Shown piece by piece: positions 33,870 through 45,604 of a stretch of DNA of 64,000 nt. The notes under the pieces were generated by a model. It had not been told where the DNA came from. It saw only the letters and a program-made list of their open reading frames with translations, and did no database searches. Numbering within the stretch: position 1 is the first letter of the stretch; every line of letters starts with the position of its first letter. The position numbers and the translations under genes were made by a program. Source of the stretch: Saccopteryx bilineata (taxonomy: Eukaryota > Chordata > Mammalia > Chiroptera > Emballonuridae); NCBI RefSeq assembly GCF_036850765.1, contig NC_089492.1, forward strand, positions 288,212,590-288,276,589, written 5' to 3'.

Positions 33870-34360
33870 AGACTGGACTTCACTGCACAGCAAAATCCAG
33901 CAGATGTCAGCGTCTGCCGGGGCAGGATGGTGTGCAGTCTAAGACCCCCGCACAAATCTAAGAAGGGCAGAGTGGGTCACCACGGTGTTGGATTAATCAA
34001 TGCCACGGCATGAAGCATTAGTGGATAAAACTACCACAGACTGGGCAGACCACAAAACAGTAACAATGTAACAGTCAAGTCACGATCCAATTAATAGAAT
34101 AAAAATGTCTTAACTAGAGGAAATGTAACAAAGAGACCTATATCATGGTTGCCAGTCACCTCCATAGTTACCAGAGTAATATCACTAAACACCAAAGAGT
34201 GATAGACAAAGGAAGTAGCCCAAGACGATACAGTAAGTGGGGCAGAATGAGCAGGTATAAGGGAGAAAAGGAAGGTGAAGGACAGACAATGAACTTCCTT
34301 GTCGGGTACACAGGTCTCTCTCTCTTTCTCTCTCTCTCTCTTTCACACACACATACACAA
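33870..34360. other. Unassigned sequence
   Basis: No gene recognised. A TC/CA microsatellite at about 34,314-34,352 precedes the next SINE. Confidence 0.4.
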
Positions 34361-34375
34361 AAATTATCAAATTCT

Positions 34376-34763
34376 TTTTTTTTTTTTTTTTTTTTTTTGT
34401 ATTTTTCTGAAGCTGGAAACGGGGAGGCAGTCAGACAGACTCCCGCATGCACCTGACTGGGATCCACCCGTCATGCCTACCAGGGGGCGATGCTCTGCCC
34501 ATCCAGGGTGTCCACGCTCTGTTGCGACCAGAGCCACTCTAGCGCCTGAAGCAGAGACCAAGGAGCCATGCCCAGCGCCCGGGCCATCTTTTGCTCCAAT
34601 GGAGCCTCAGCTGCGGGAGGGGAAGAGAGAGACAGAGAAGAAGGGGAGGGGGAGGGGTAGAGAAGCAGATGGGTGCTTCTCCTGTGTGCCCTGGCTGGGA
34701 ATCGAACCCGGGACTTCCGCACACCAGGCCGATGCTCTACCACTGAGCCAACCGGCCAGGGCC
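34376..34763 (-). repeat. tRNA-derived Ves-type SINE, class 1
   Basis: Minus copy ending CAACCGGCCAGGGCC, with a single copy of the CACCAGGGGGCGATGC-type unit. The duplication AAATTATCAAATTCT / AAGTTATCAAATTCT (34361-34375 and 34764-34778) has one mismatch. Confidence 0.94.
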
Positions 34764-34779
34764 AAGTTATCAAATTCTA

Positions 34780-36446
34780 AAACAGAGTTTAGTCCTATTC
34801 TCCGATACAAACCACAATGAAAAAAAAAAAAAGGAAAAGGGGAACAAAAGGAACTGGTACCCTGAAGTAATCAAAACTCCCAAACTATAAAACAGAGAAG
34901 ATGGGATAAAACTCAGGTCAGACCATCTTTGCTGTAAAAAAGATCAACGCAATACCTCAACGTACACAACTCTGTCTTAAACTGAAAATCGCCCTCAGGA
35001 GAGCAGTCTGCCTGGGAGCTCTGGCACCCTGACTGCTGTGGTTGGCGTGGCTGATTGGCGAGGCCCAGCGTGTCCCCCCTGAACCGAGCCCCCCCACCTG
35101 GAGGGAGCTGAGCTCAGCCCTTTGTAAAGAAGACGCTGGTCCTCCTACACAGACATTGCTAAGCTTTCTTTACTTCTTTCTTGAAAGTGCCCATTTTTAA
35201 AGAATATCCCATTGCATCTAAACTCCAGGTCCAAATTTTCATTCCCGGAGCCTGATAATCAAATTTAGAAACTGTGTGGAATCCATTTTTTCACAAACAA
35301 CGATCCTCAGACTCCAGTGAGTTTTAAGTGGGTGTCTGGGAGCCGTGGGGATTTCCTGCCTCCTCAGTTTGATGAAATCGTTATTATAACATTGTTATGT
35401 CACCAAGACGCAGAGCTTGCCAAAACCTCATCTTAGACATTTATGTGGGTTTTCCCGAAGTCCCTGCAGCAACTTAAATCCTGGATGTTATTGCTAGCTA
35501 CCAGGGAAATTAAGGAGGGAAGATTCAGGAAATATAAAATGACTAACAGTTGCACAACTCTTTTTTCTTGTGGCGTTTTCCATGGCTGGGAAACAAAGTT
35601 GAGGGTGCAGTGGAAACAGTAAACAGGTCACAGACGTTCTGAGGTTCCGTCTACAGACATATGGAGAAACTTCTGGTCCTGTTCCTGGAAGGTCTGAATG
35701 TTTTCATCGGAAACATCTCTGCCTGGGGCTTGCTCAATTCTATCTTAGCAGTCACGATGAAACACCATTTGGACCTATGTATTAACAAAGGCCTGTATTA
35801 AAGGTTTTATAGGTATACCATCTCCTGCCTCTATTAAAAAGAATAAATTCATCATCATCTGAAATCAAGGAAGAACCGTCAAGAGGGACACAGACTTGCC
35901 TGTTCAAACTAAACCTGCCACATTCATCTGAGATTGCATTATGAGACCTTCATGAAAACAGACAGTCTAAGTTAAGTCCGCATTTGACGTCTCAGAACAG
36001 AACGGAGAAAATGCTTAAGAGATTAACCAAGTAAAGACATGATTGAGCAGTGCGACAAAACTGCTAGGCGGGGGGGGGCCTGGGAAGAGAGCAGGACTCT
36101 CCGGAAAGTGAGGGACACAAGCGGCGTCAGTGCCCAAGGTCACACCCAAGTGCACAGAAACAGGACCCCCAAAGGCCCCGACACACACAGGAGGCTCAGG
36201 GAAACGCACTCAGAACGTACAACTTACAACGTGGGATAGAGAATTATTTTGGCCAGGATCCTTTACTTCTGGGATTCCCTCTGTTTTAAGTAGAATAGGA
36301 ATGAAAATAGTGGAAACTTCACTCTTAATATACTAGGGCTTGTTTTCTCTTCTGTGTTTCTGTGGGGGCCGAGTTTAGTTACCAATTTCAATATTAGTGT
36401 GTGAGTGTACCCAACATAGCAAAGTTTTAAAAGTTAAATACATTCC

Positions 36447-36482
<36 letters not shown>

Positions 36483-37635
36483 ATATATATATACATATAT
36501 ATACACATATACATATAATATATAATGCATACATATAGACATATATATAATAAAACTTTTCAAAAGCATACTTGTTATTTATGCAACAAGCACTGATGTA
36601 AAATAGATAAAGCTTGTGCCTTATAGTCCAGAACAAGGCAGCACCCGTCTGCCTGCCAGATAGCTATGTCTGTATCTACAAATGCCCAGTTTCTCTACAA
36701 GAGAAGACTTCTATCTACCACCTATTTTGTGTGTGTGACGTTCTTTCTCCTTTTAAACTATTTAGAGGAAGGTGTTTAACCACAAAATAAGTCGCGGGAG
36801 CTTTCCCCATTCCCACTCATCCTGTCACCCACAGGAAGAGGGGGACACTCAGGAGGGAAAAGCTACCGCGCGTGGAATGCTCCCGGTGCCTACGGACTGT
36901 GTCCCACGGACTCGCACACGGCGCGGCTCTGTCCCAGCCTAACCTCCAGCCTCTACCGGAGAGTGCCAGATGGAAATTCCACTGACTAAAATTAAAACAC
37001 ACTAATTGGGCATCAAATTTCTCCTGAAAATGTCCCTTCCCAGCATTGCAGATGAGGTATCGTGTGGGTGTCGGATGTACGACTAAGAGGAAATTCATGC
37101 CTCCTGCACAAATAAATCATTCAGATTCACTTTTACTAAGCCCTCTTATTGGCTCCCGGAGATGAGCGAGTGGAGGATGTGGGAAGTTTAACTGCTCGGG
37201 CAGTCAAAAGGTTGATTCAGCGGATGGAAACCAGTACAGTCCAAAACCGGCCAGCTAAGTCATTCCCAGATAAGATTTGTTCCAGGGCGGAACAGTCCTG
37301 GAAAAATCAAAGCAAAGCAACTTAAAAATCAGAGGCTGCACGTGGGATTCCAACATGTAAAGACAGTCTAATGTCCCACATGCATGCACATACTTTTTTT
37401 TTTTTTGCAGTTTGTATCTTATGTTAACTGTTTTAAAGACCCGATCTTAAGGCTTTCTGCTCTAACATGATGAAAATGCCTAGTGTGTAGCAGAACCAAC
37501 AACACATGGTATAAATTTTAACCTTATAGCTCGGGAATTTCCATCAACATATCATTCGGGTTCCTGAACTGCGGGGAGCACAACCGTTTTTTGCCTATTG
37601 TACAATTGCCGTGATAATTCAAAGGTAACCTGAAA
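34780..37635. other. Long stretch of mostly unique sequence
   Basis: No gene or confident interspersed repeat. It contains a TC/TA microsatellite at about 36,448-36,545. Composition is unremarkable. This is one of the least repeated parts of the window, so conserved regulatory elements are possible but not shown. Confidence 0.45.
36448..36545. repeat. Compound microsatellite (TC)n(TA/CA)n
   Basis: TC units followed by TATATA/CATATA units. It accounts for the 64-codon minus frame rich in Y, V and RE repeats. Confidence 0.95.
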
Positions 37636-37639
37636 CCAA

Positions 37640-38210
37640 GTTTGTTGAGAATAGTTGACGGGCCCTGTTTCTAGAGGCCGTAAAAGGCTCTGAATTCCTC
37701 AGGTCAAGGTCAACACCCACAGTGACGGGTCATGGAAACACCATGTTCCCATGATGCAATGTGATAAAAATGACAATTTAGCTCCACGGTCTCCCTGCCC
37801 AGAACTAGTAACATCGTAAGGAATATATTAGATAAATCTCAACGCAGGGACATTCAGTGAAACGCCTGACCAGGGCTCCTCTAAAACTGTCAGTCATCCA
37901 AACAAGGCAAGTTGGAGACACTGTCACCAGAAAGAGGAGCGTACGGAGAGATGGTGACTAAGCATTAACTGGTGTCCTGGGCGGGCTCCCGGGACAGAAA
38001 AAAAAAACGGCGTCAGGTAAAAACCAAGGACATCTGAATAAACTATGGGCTTTAGCTGATGGTAACATATCCATATTGGTTCATTAACTGTGGGCACAAT
38101 GTTAATCACAGGGGACCTGGGTGTGGAGTGTGTGGGTACTCTCTGGTACCTTCTCAGTTTTCCTGTACATCTACAACTGTCCTAAAATATAGTCTGTTTT
38201 TTAAAATCTT
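37640..38210 (+). repeat. L1 3'-UTR fragment (old L1M type)
   Basis: GATGGTGACTAAGCATTAAC, TCAGGTAAAAACCAAGGACA, ACTATGGGCTTTAGCTGATG, CATATTGGTTCATTAACTGT, CTCTCTGGTACCTTCTCAGT and CTACAACTGTCCTAAAATAT follow the L1 3'-UTR order. Sense orientation. Confidence 0.75.
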
Positions 38211-38280
38211 TCCAGCTACTTTTGTAAATGCTATCACTTCATTCCTACAATGTATTTGTCATGGTTCAAATACTGACAGC

Positions 38281-38499
38281 CTGGCCAGGTGGTGGCACAG
38301 TGGGTAGAGTGTTGACCTAGGAGACTCTAGGTTCAAAACCCTGAGGTCACCAGCTTGAGCGCTGGTTCACTAGCTTGAGTGTGGGATCATAGACATACCC
38401 CAAGGTTACTGACTTGAGCAAGGGGCCCCCGGTCAAGGCACATATGAGAAAGCAATCAATGAACAATTATCGTGTCTCAACTATGAGTTGATGTTTCTC

Positions 38500-38552
<53 letters not shown>

Positions 38553-38556
38553 AAAT
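38281..38556 (+). repeat. tRNA-derived Ves-type SINE, class 3
   Basis: Head CTGGCCAGGTGGTGGCACAG, TAGGTTCAAAACCCTGAGG, about four GCTTGAG units, AAGGCACATATGAGAAAGCA and a long (TC)n tract at 38,502-38,548. Fewer array units than the copy at 32,539. Confidence 0.9.
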
Positions 38557-38559
38557 AGT

Positions 38560-39477
38560 ATAGCAATAGTTAAACAGAGAAGGGTGAGAATAAGACAAAT
38601 GTAATAAAATGTTAACATCTGACGACTCTATGTGAAGGTATCTGAGAATTCTTAATGTTGTAATTTTTCTGTAAGTCTGAAGTTATGTCAAAATTTAAAA
38701 AAAATTAAGGTAAAAAAATTTCCATAAACAAAAAGAAAAGACATACTAAAAGGGGAAAATATTTGTAACATATGTGATAGACAATCAATTCCTTAATATA
38801 TAAACCATCAGAAAAAGGCAAATGCCACAAAAGAAAGGATAAATGAACAAGTAAGTATTGCAAAAAGTGTAAGGGTTAATCAAAGAGTGTGTGTGTGCAT
38901 GCACATAAATACATATATGTCAACCTCAGTATCAATAAGAGAAATGTATATTTTCTTAAAACTGATCAATTTTTACCTGATAAATGGACACGCAAAAAAA
39001 ATTGACACACAAAAAAAGTCTGAATCTAACTGAAAACTCCCAAGTGGAAGAGTTATATCATTAAATGGGTCCTGTGCTACTGGTGGGTGTCCCAACTGGT
39101 CCAGTAATCTGGTTGCAATCTGGCAGCATAAAAAGCTTTTAAAGATGTTCAGTCCCTTTGAGTCAGCATTTCCTTCACTTGATAGAATTTCTCCCGAGGA
39201 AATAAGCAGAGAAGTGGAACAATACACACAGGCAGTTCATTATAACATTCTTTATAATACCATTCTGTTAAAAGTCTGACATGGGGACTGGTCAGATGTG
39301 ATTCATGCTAGATCCACACGACAGACTGCTGAGTCGCTGTGAAAAAGATGAAATTGTTAAAGAGGCTTACTGACAATGGGAAATGTTAACAACATGTACA
39401 CTGTTAACAGTGGCTGTCTTTAGGTGGTATCACTGTTTTGCAGGCAGTCACTTCAGACACCATGAAAAAAGGCTGTA
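38560..39477 (+). repeat. L1 3' region (old L1M type)
   Basis: GAGAATAAGACAAATGTAAT, GTAATTTTTCTGTAAGTCTG at the first end, then GGGGAAAATATTTGTAACAT, GGGGACTGGTCAGATGTGAT, GATCCACACGACAGACTGCT and CAGTGGCTGTCTTTAGGTGG. Probably two fragments. Confidence 0.55.
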
Positions 39478-40160
39478 GGCCCTGGCCGGTGGCTCATTGG
39501 ATAGAGCAGGGGTCCACAAACTATGGCCCGCGGGTCACATGCGGCCCCCTGAGGCCATCTATCCGGCCCCCACCGCACTTCCGGAAGGGGCACCTCTTTC
39601 ATTGGTGGTCAGTGAGAGGAGCATAGTTCCCATTGAAATGCTGGTCAGTTTGTTGATTTAAATTTACTTGGTCTTTATTTTAAATATTGTATTTGTTCCC
39701 GTTTTGTTTGTTTTTTTTTTACTTTAAAATAAGATATGTGCAGTGTGCATAGGGATTTATTCAGGTTTTTTTTTTATAGTCCGGCCCTCCAATGGTCTGA
39801 GGGACAGTGAACTGGCCCCTTGTGTAAAAAGTTTGGGGACCCCTGGGATAGAGCATCAGCCGGGTGTATGGTAGTCCTGGGCTCAATTCCTGGTCAGGGC
39901 ACACAGGAAAAGTGACTATCTGGCTTCTCCCACCCCACCTTCTCTTCTTCTTACCCTCCCACAGCCAGTGGCTCAATTGGTTCAGGTGTGGCCCCGGGCA
40001 CTGAGGACAGCTTCATTGGAGCACATCATCGCCAGGCACTAAAAATAGCCCAGTACTTGAGCATTGGCCCCAGATGGGGTTGCCAGGTGGATCTCAGTCA
40101 GGGAGCATGCGGGAGTCTGCCTCACTATCTCCCCTCATCTCACCTAAAAATAAAAAATAT
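39478..40160 (+). repeat. Ves-type SINE, class 1 variant, split by a hAT element
   Basis: The head at 39,478-39,506 (GGCCCTGGCCGGTGGCTCAT) resumes at 39,846 with GGATAGAGCATCAGCC. Then come CTGGGCTCAATTCCTGGTCA, AGGCACTAAAAATAGCCCAG and a tail of AAAAATAAAAAA. The disruption falls in the box A region and removes promoter function. Confidence 0.92.
39507..39845. mobile_element. Non-autonomous hAT element, 339 bp, inside a SINE
   Basis: Terminal inverted repeats CAGGGGTCCACAAACT and AGTTTGGGGACCCCTG. An exact 8-bp duplication, GGATAGAG, lies at 39499-39506 and 39846-39853 and is itself SINE sequence. The interior is AT-rich with a CACTTCCGGAAGGGGC section and no transposase coding. It resembles the nhAT elements known from vesper bats. 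Confidence 0.95.
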
Positions 40161-40162
40161 GC

Positions 40163-40380
40163 ATGCCTGACCTGCGGTGGCGCAGTGGATAAAGCGTCAA
40201 CCTGGAAATGCTGAGGTTGCCGGTTCAAAACCCTGGGCTTGCCTGGTTAAGGCACATATGGGAGTTGATGCTTCCAGCTCCTCCCTCCTTCTCTCTCTCT
40301 GTCTCTCTCTTCTCTCTCTCTGTCTCTTTCTCTCCCTCTCTCTCTCATCTCTAAAAATGAATAAATTTAAAAAAATAAAA
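40163..40380 (+). repeat. tRNA-derived Ves-type SINE, class 2
   Basis: CCTGACCTGCGGTGGCGCAG head, CCGGTTCAAAACCCTGGG, AAGGCACATATGGGAGTTGA, TC-rich tract and ATGAATAAATTT tail. The 12-bp TAAAAAATATGC duplication (40151-40162 and 40381-40392) lies partly in the tail of the preceding SINE. Confidence 0.94.
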
Positions 40381-40394
40381 TAAAAAATATGCTA

Positions 40395-41020
40395 TGTATT
40401 AATTCATTTTGCAAATATTTAAGTACCTGCTCTGTAAAGGAAGAAGTCTACAACGTTAGATAAGGGATTTTCTCTGCTCTTCACGAGCTTACTATTCAGC
40501 AGGGGTGATCAAAACAATTTTACAGATAATGAGGAGAGAACACATATCCAATTAAGGTGAAAATAAAGAAGACAGTATCTGACATGAGATGTAAAAATAT
40601 AAACATCTTTTAACTGGCTACTGGCGCCCTGGGGAACTCTAGGAATAAAACATGTAAGGACAGTCCAGGGAACGGCATGAAAATGGGAATGAGGTGGGGG
40701 TGGGGGGCAAGGCTTATTCAAGAGCACGTGAGCATTCTAATTTGGCTGAAGACATGGTCATTGTAAGGGAGTGGAGGAGCTAAGCATTGGAAAGATAGGG
40801 TCAGGACAGAGAATAAAAAGCCTTAATTGCACACCTGAGAAGTTTGAACTCGATGTGTTAGGTAAGTATGGTTATTAAAGGTCTCTGAGTGACTAGAGAT
40901 GATCTATACCAATGAAATGAATCTAACTTCCATTGTAGGCGATGAGGCAGACTAGCTATCCAGAGACACCTACCTGGTACAGGGCATCTCAGCTGCATTT
41001 AAAATGTCTTTATAAATTCA
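40395..41020. other. Unassigned sequence
   Basis: No gene. The segment near 40,500-40,870 may hold an old repeat but landmarks are weak. Confidence 0.35.
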
Positions 41021-41026
41021 TGACAC

Positions 41027-41447
41027 AGCACTGGCTGGTTGGCTCAGTGGTAGAGCACTGGCCCAGCATGTGGATGTTCCAGGTTCAATTCCTGGTCAAG
41101 GCACACAGGAGAAGCGACCATCTGCTTCTCCACCCCTCCCCCTCCCCCTTCTCTTTCTTTTTCTCTTTTTCTCTCTCTCTCTCTTCCCCTCCCATAGCCA
41201 TGGCTCAGTTGGAGCAAGTTGGCCCCAGGCACTGAGAATGGCTTCATGGTCTTTCCTCAGGTGCTAAAATAGCTCAGTTGCTGCAACTGAGCAATGGCCC
41301 CAGATTGGCAGAACATTGCCTGGTAGGGAGCTTGCTGGGGGACCCTAGTTGGGGTACATACGGGAGCCTATCTCTTTGCCTCCCCACTTCTCACTTAAGA
41401 TAAATAAATAAGTAAGTAAGTAAATAAATAAATAAATAAATGCGTGG
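41027..41447 (+). repeat. tRNA-derived Ves-type SINE, class 1
   Basis: CACTGGCTGGTTGGCTCAGT head, GGTTCAATTCCTGGTCAAGG box B, CAGGAGAAGCGACCATCTGC, a GCAACTGAGCAATGG second half, and a (TAAA)n/(TAAG)n tail at 41,401-41,442. Confidence 0.9.
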
Positions 41448-41575
41448 CAAGACTGGCAAAATCATAAGTAAAATCTTCAGAGACCTGCCGCAGGAAGAAA
41501 GCATGACTCCAGATAGGTAAGAAAATGATGAAATTGGCTTCTGCTATGAGGGCATTTTCCAACTCCGATGGCCAA

Positions 41576-41806
41576 GAACAGGAGCAGCAAGCTATAGCCC
41601 AGGGGCCACCTATAGCTTGCCACCAATTTCTGTAAATAAAGTTTTATTGGAACACACAGCCATATCCACTCAATGTATATATTGGCTATGCCTCTGCTTT
41701 CATGGGACAATGGCAGAGCTGAGCAGTTACAACAGAGACCATGTGACCTACAAAGCCTAAAATATTGACTCCTGACCCTTCAGAGAAAAGTTTCTTGATT
41801 CCTCGC
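41576..41806. mobile_element. Old non-autonomous hAT-like element
   Basis: Contains AATAAAGTTTTATTGGAACA, CAGCCATATCCACTCAATG, ACAGAGACCATGTGACCTAC and CCTAAAATATTGACTCCTGA, familiar as an ancient mammalian DNA transposon ('cagcaaactttttctgtaaagggcca' type) seen antisense. Ends are decayed, so no duplication can be read. Confidence 0.5.
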
Positions 41807-41934
41807 CTTGAATTTTAGTGGGTTGAGTTTGTGGAGTTTGTGAGACAAAGCCAGGTACCTGCATAGAATTGGGGCCCTAAAAGGTAACACCTTCAATGGA
41901 TGAATTAGAAAAATGTCCTGAACAGGGAGGGACA

Positions 41935-42510
41935 CAGTTGTGGACCACATGTATGACAGTGATCCCATAAGACTGGAATGGAAATGAACATTTCTATTGC
42001 TTAGTGATATCGTCATAGCTACTGTAACTTCATAAGGCCACCCATTCCTCTCATTTGTGGCAATGGTGGTGTAAACAAGCCTGCTGGGCTGCCTGTGGTA
42101 TAAAAGTACAGCAGGTGCAATTAGATACAGTATACAACACTTGATAATGGTAATAAACAACTATGTTCCTGGCTTATGTATTTACTATGCTATACACTTA
42201 TGGCTATTTTGTGGTGTACTCTTTGCTGTAAAACAACCGGCTGTTACTCTGGCAGAGGCCTGCTCCATCTCCTGTTTAACACGTCTCTTGATTGTATCAT
42301 TCTCTCTTGTGCTTGATTTAATCTCATGCTGTTTTGTGCAGTCACACGCTGCACAGGCTTGTAGCCCAGGAGCAATTGCGGCCTCGTTGTGTAGTAGGCT
42401 GTACCATCTACGTGTGTGTAAGCGCATTTCGATGTTCGCACAACATCAGAGTCACCAAATGACGCATTTCTCAGAACGTATCCCCATCGTTAAATGATAC
42501 ATGACTGTAC
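41935..42510 (+). mobile_element. Old mammalian DNA-transposon-like element
   Basis: CAGTGATCCCATAAGACTGG, GTATTTACTATGCTATACAC, GCTGTAAAACAACCGGCTGT, AGGCTTGTAGCCCAGGAGCA, GTAGGCTGTACCATCTACGT, TCTCAGAACGTATCCCCATC and CATGACTGTA occur in the order of a known old DNA repeat. I do not name the family with confidence. The 118-codon frame over it is not a gene. Confidence 0.5.
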
Positions 42511-42689
42511 TTGCTTGTTTACACTTTAGCTGTTGGCAGAAAGGAAAAAAGTTCCCCTAAGAAATCATAAGCTCATCCTCACACAGGTCAGAACCCACAT
42601 TATCTGTGTGTTGGCCCAAAATTTCTTAGCTAAAAAGTTTAGTTCACTCAAGTGAGCCTGGCTCAGTACAGCTTATAGATAGGTGTCTA

Positions 42690-43880
42690 GCATAAACAAA
42701 CATCAGGGTTTGAATCCCCACAGGTAAAGTTTCAAACAATAGAAGTTTTGCATCAAAAAGCACAAAGTGCATGAGAAAACAAGCTACTCAAAGTAAGACT
42801 ATGCAGAAAAGACTAACGGCAGTAGACCCACAGACTGCAGATACTGGAATTATTAGATACCAAATATAAAATATTATGTTTATCATCATTAAAGAAATAA
42901 AATTTTAGGAAAAGGAAAGAAGATATCAAAAAAATGACCAAGAATATTTGAAATAAAACCAATGTAATATCTCAACATAACAACTATAATCATCAATATT
43001 AAAAAATCAGTTAATGTTAAGTAGCAGATGTACTTAAAGAGAGTAATAACAAGCTGGAAGATAGACTTGAAGAAATTACCCATAATCCAGCACAGAGACA
43101 GAAACAGAAATCGCAAAGGAGTTAAGAAACACAAAGGACAGAGTAAGGAGGTCGATTAGTTATCTAATCAAAGTTAGAGAAGGAGAAAAAAGAATGGGTA
43201 GGAGGTAGTGGAAATAATGCCTAACAATTTTCTAGAACTGATGAAGTACAAAGAGCCTCAGATATAAATGAAAGACATTCTACAGATCAACTGTAAAGAG
43301 GCTGCAATGCACCAACAAGAAGAAGGGCTTTAAAGACAGAGAGAAGAGACAAGGATGCCTGGACTACAGACTAATTCTTCATTCAGTAATGATAGTATTA
43401 GAAGACAGTAGAATAATACTTCCAAATTCTGAGGCCAAATTTCTCAACATAGGGATATATATATGTCGAGTTAACTCTCAAGAAGGCGGGTGTGAAAAAG
43501 ACATTTTCAAGAAAACAAAAACTGATAGAAGTTTCAACCAACAAATCACCTCTAAATTCAACTTTCAAAAGAAATACATTGTAGAAAGACAGCAAACCCT
43601 AAAATAATATCTGAAGGATAAGAAGAAATGATGCACAAAAAAAGCTATATGATTAAATCTAAATAAATACTGACCGTCTCTAGAAGCAATCATGATAATG
43701 TCCAGTTAGTGGTGCTAATGAGAGATTAAAATTCTAGACAAGAGCATGAAGATTGGGGGGCCGTTGCATGAGTTGACATGTTCTCAAAGAATTCCTTGTA
43801 CTTTTTTCAGGAGGGCAAAGATATTAGCTTTAGACTTTTCTATATTAAGGACGGATTTCACAATCTCTAGATAACTACTA
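42690..43880 (+). repeat. HAL1/L1-like LINE body, degenerate
   Basis: A-rich plus-strand sequence: AATTTTCTAGAACTGATGAA, CTACAGATCAACTGTAAAGA, ATAGTATTAGAAGACAGTAG, CTTCCAAATTCTGAGGCCAA and AAGACATTTTCAAGAAAACA match the ORF1-side region of HAL1/old L1. All frames are broken by stops. Confidence 0.6.
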
Positions 43881-43931
43881 AAAAACAACACAAAAACCCA
43901 ACCAAACAAACAAAAAAATAGAGGATCAGCT

Positions 43932-44141
43932 TGACCTGTGGTGGCGCAGTGGATAAAGCGTCGACCTGGAACACTGAGGTCGCTGGTTCAAGACCCTGGG
44001 CTTGCCTGGTCAAGGCACATATGGGAGTTAATGCTTCCTGCTCCTCCCCTCTCCCTTCTCTCTCTCTCTCTCTTTCTCTTTCTCTCTCTTCTCGCTAAAA
44101 TGAATAAATAAAAACATTAAAATCAAAACAAATAAAAGAAC
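43932..44141 (+). repeat. tRNA-derived Ves-type SINE, class 2
   Basis: TGACCTGTGGTGGCGCAGTG head, CTGGTTCAAGACCCTGGGCT, AAGGCACATATGGGAGTTAA, TC tract and AATAAATAAAAACATT tail. Exact 13-bp duplication TAGAGGATCAGCT at 43919-43931 and 44142-44154. Confidence 0.95.
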
Positions 44142-44154
44142 TAGAGGATCAGCT

Positions 44155-45190
44155 GAGGTGTATTGCAAGCCTGTGTCACTGCTCAACTTCTCCTGCCCAG
44201 ATCTGCTTCTTCCACTTTCCTTCAACAGATGCCAGGAGCACACCATAATAACATCCTCCATCTCAAAGCCTGCTCCCCAGAAACGTCAATCTGCAACAAA
44301 CAGCCAAAGGAGAAGCACTGGTTTTAAGAAAAAAAAATAAAAAATGTGGAATTAAAGGTCAGAAAAAAGATAGGGCTATGATTAGACGGCACAGAGCTAA
44401 TAACAAAGATCAGGAATTGCGTAAGATGGCTACATTAGGGACAAATCAGGCTAGCTTCAGAGGACGTCCCCAGCTGAGTATCCAAGAAAGAGAAGAACCC
44501 ACGAACTGAAAAGGACAGCTGAGGCATCAAAAAGGTGTCTTCAAGGTCAGAGAACAGAAAACTTTCGTTTTAAATGCGAAAAAAAGTGTTGTTGTGGATT
44601 ATTTGATGTATCCTAAAAACATCCGTTTCTCTTTCTCCTCTCCTGATCCCCAGTTTTACTGCCAGAAATCGTCCCGTCCTTGGTTCTGAGTGGATGCGCT
44701 TCCATTGGAGCTGGTTCTCCCCCACGGAACCAAGGGTGGACTCGTGGCCACGTTGCCCATGAGCACCTCACTCCCTGGCCTTTGGTGGGACCTACTGAGA
44801 ATCAGGCCCAGGTTTTCATTCAAACCATTAAATAAGCTTTTTTTTTTCCTTTAACTGAATGACCTTAGGCTTTGCTGTCCCTAAAGAATTATAAGATGAA
44901 GTCCAAAAGAGGACCAAGCCACAAGTTAGAGAAAGTCCCGACTTGGTGACATCACTCAGCACCTTCAGAGACAGCACAACTGGCCACACACCCTTAGACT
45001 TCTCCTTTACTGAACTGCTGAGCCCTTTTTGTTTTTAAACAAATTTGAGTTTTCTGTCACTAGCAAATTAAAAAATCCAAACTGGTAACACAAGGATAGA
45101 TATTTCATAGCCAATTTTATGTTCCACTTTTTCTTTTTTCTTTTTTTTTCCACTCAACTCAATCATGGGAGAATGTGCGTGCAGTCGTGA
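44155..45190. other. Unique sequence, nothing recognised
   Basis: No gene or confident repeat; a T-rich run lies near 45,130-45,150. Confidence 0.4.
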
Positions 45191-45204
45191 AAGGTAAACT
45201 AACT

Positions 45205-45405
45205 GCCTCGGTTTGCAGCCACCGTGTCTAGCTTTGTACCTTTGGGCATGTTACTTCACCGCCATAGCTAACCTAGCGTTGGAACAGCAGGTGCCTTGCG
45301 GGGTTGTTGTGGAAGTTAAATTAATGAATGGACCTAAAGCCTCAGAGCAGTGCCTAGTACTTAGTAAATGCTATAAAGCCTTAGCTACTATTAGTTATTG
45401 TTCCA
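45205..45405 (+). repeat. MIR SINE (ancient)
   Basis: GTACCTTTGGGCATGTTACT, TGCGGGGTTGTTGTGGAAGT, CAGAGCAGTGCCTAGTACTT and AGTAAATGCTATAAA follow MIR order. Confidence 0.75.
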
Positions 45406-45479
45406 AATGACAAAACCATCAAGAGGCATCATTGTCATGGCCGAACAGATATTCCACCAGTTTTCCTTGGCCGGCTGTC

Positions 45480-45600
45480 CTGCCAAAGGCCCAGTTTGTC
45501 ACCATTGTGAATAATACTGCATTGAACACCCTTGGGCATAAAACTTTCTCCATTTATAATTGTTTCCTTAGTTTAGAGTACTGGTGAAAATCCTGGTTCT
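45480..45600 (-). repeat. L1 3' region fragment (tentative)
   Basis: CCATTGTGAATAATACTGCA followed by TTGAACACCCTTGGGCATAA resembles the antisense of a common L1M 3' segment. Short. Confidence 0.4.
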
Positions 45601-45604
45601 TGCA

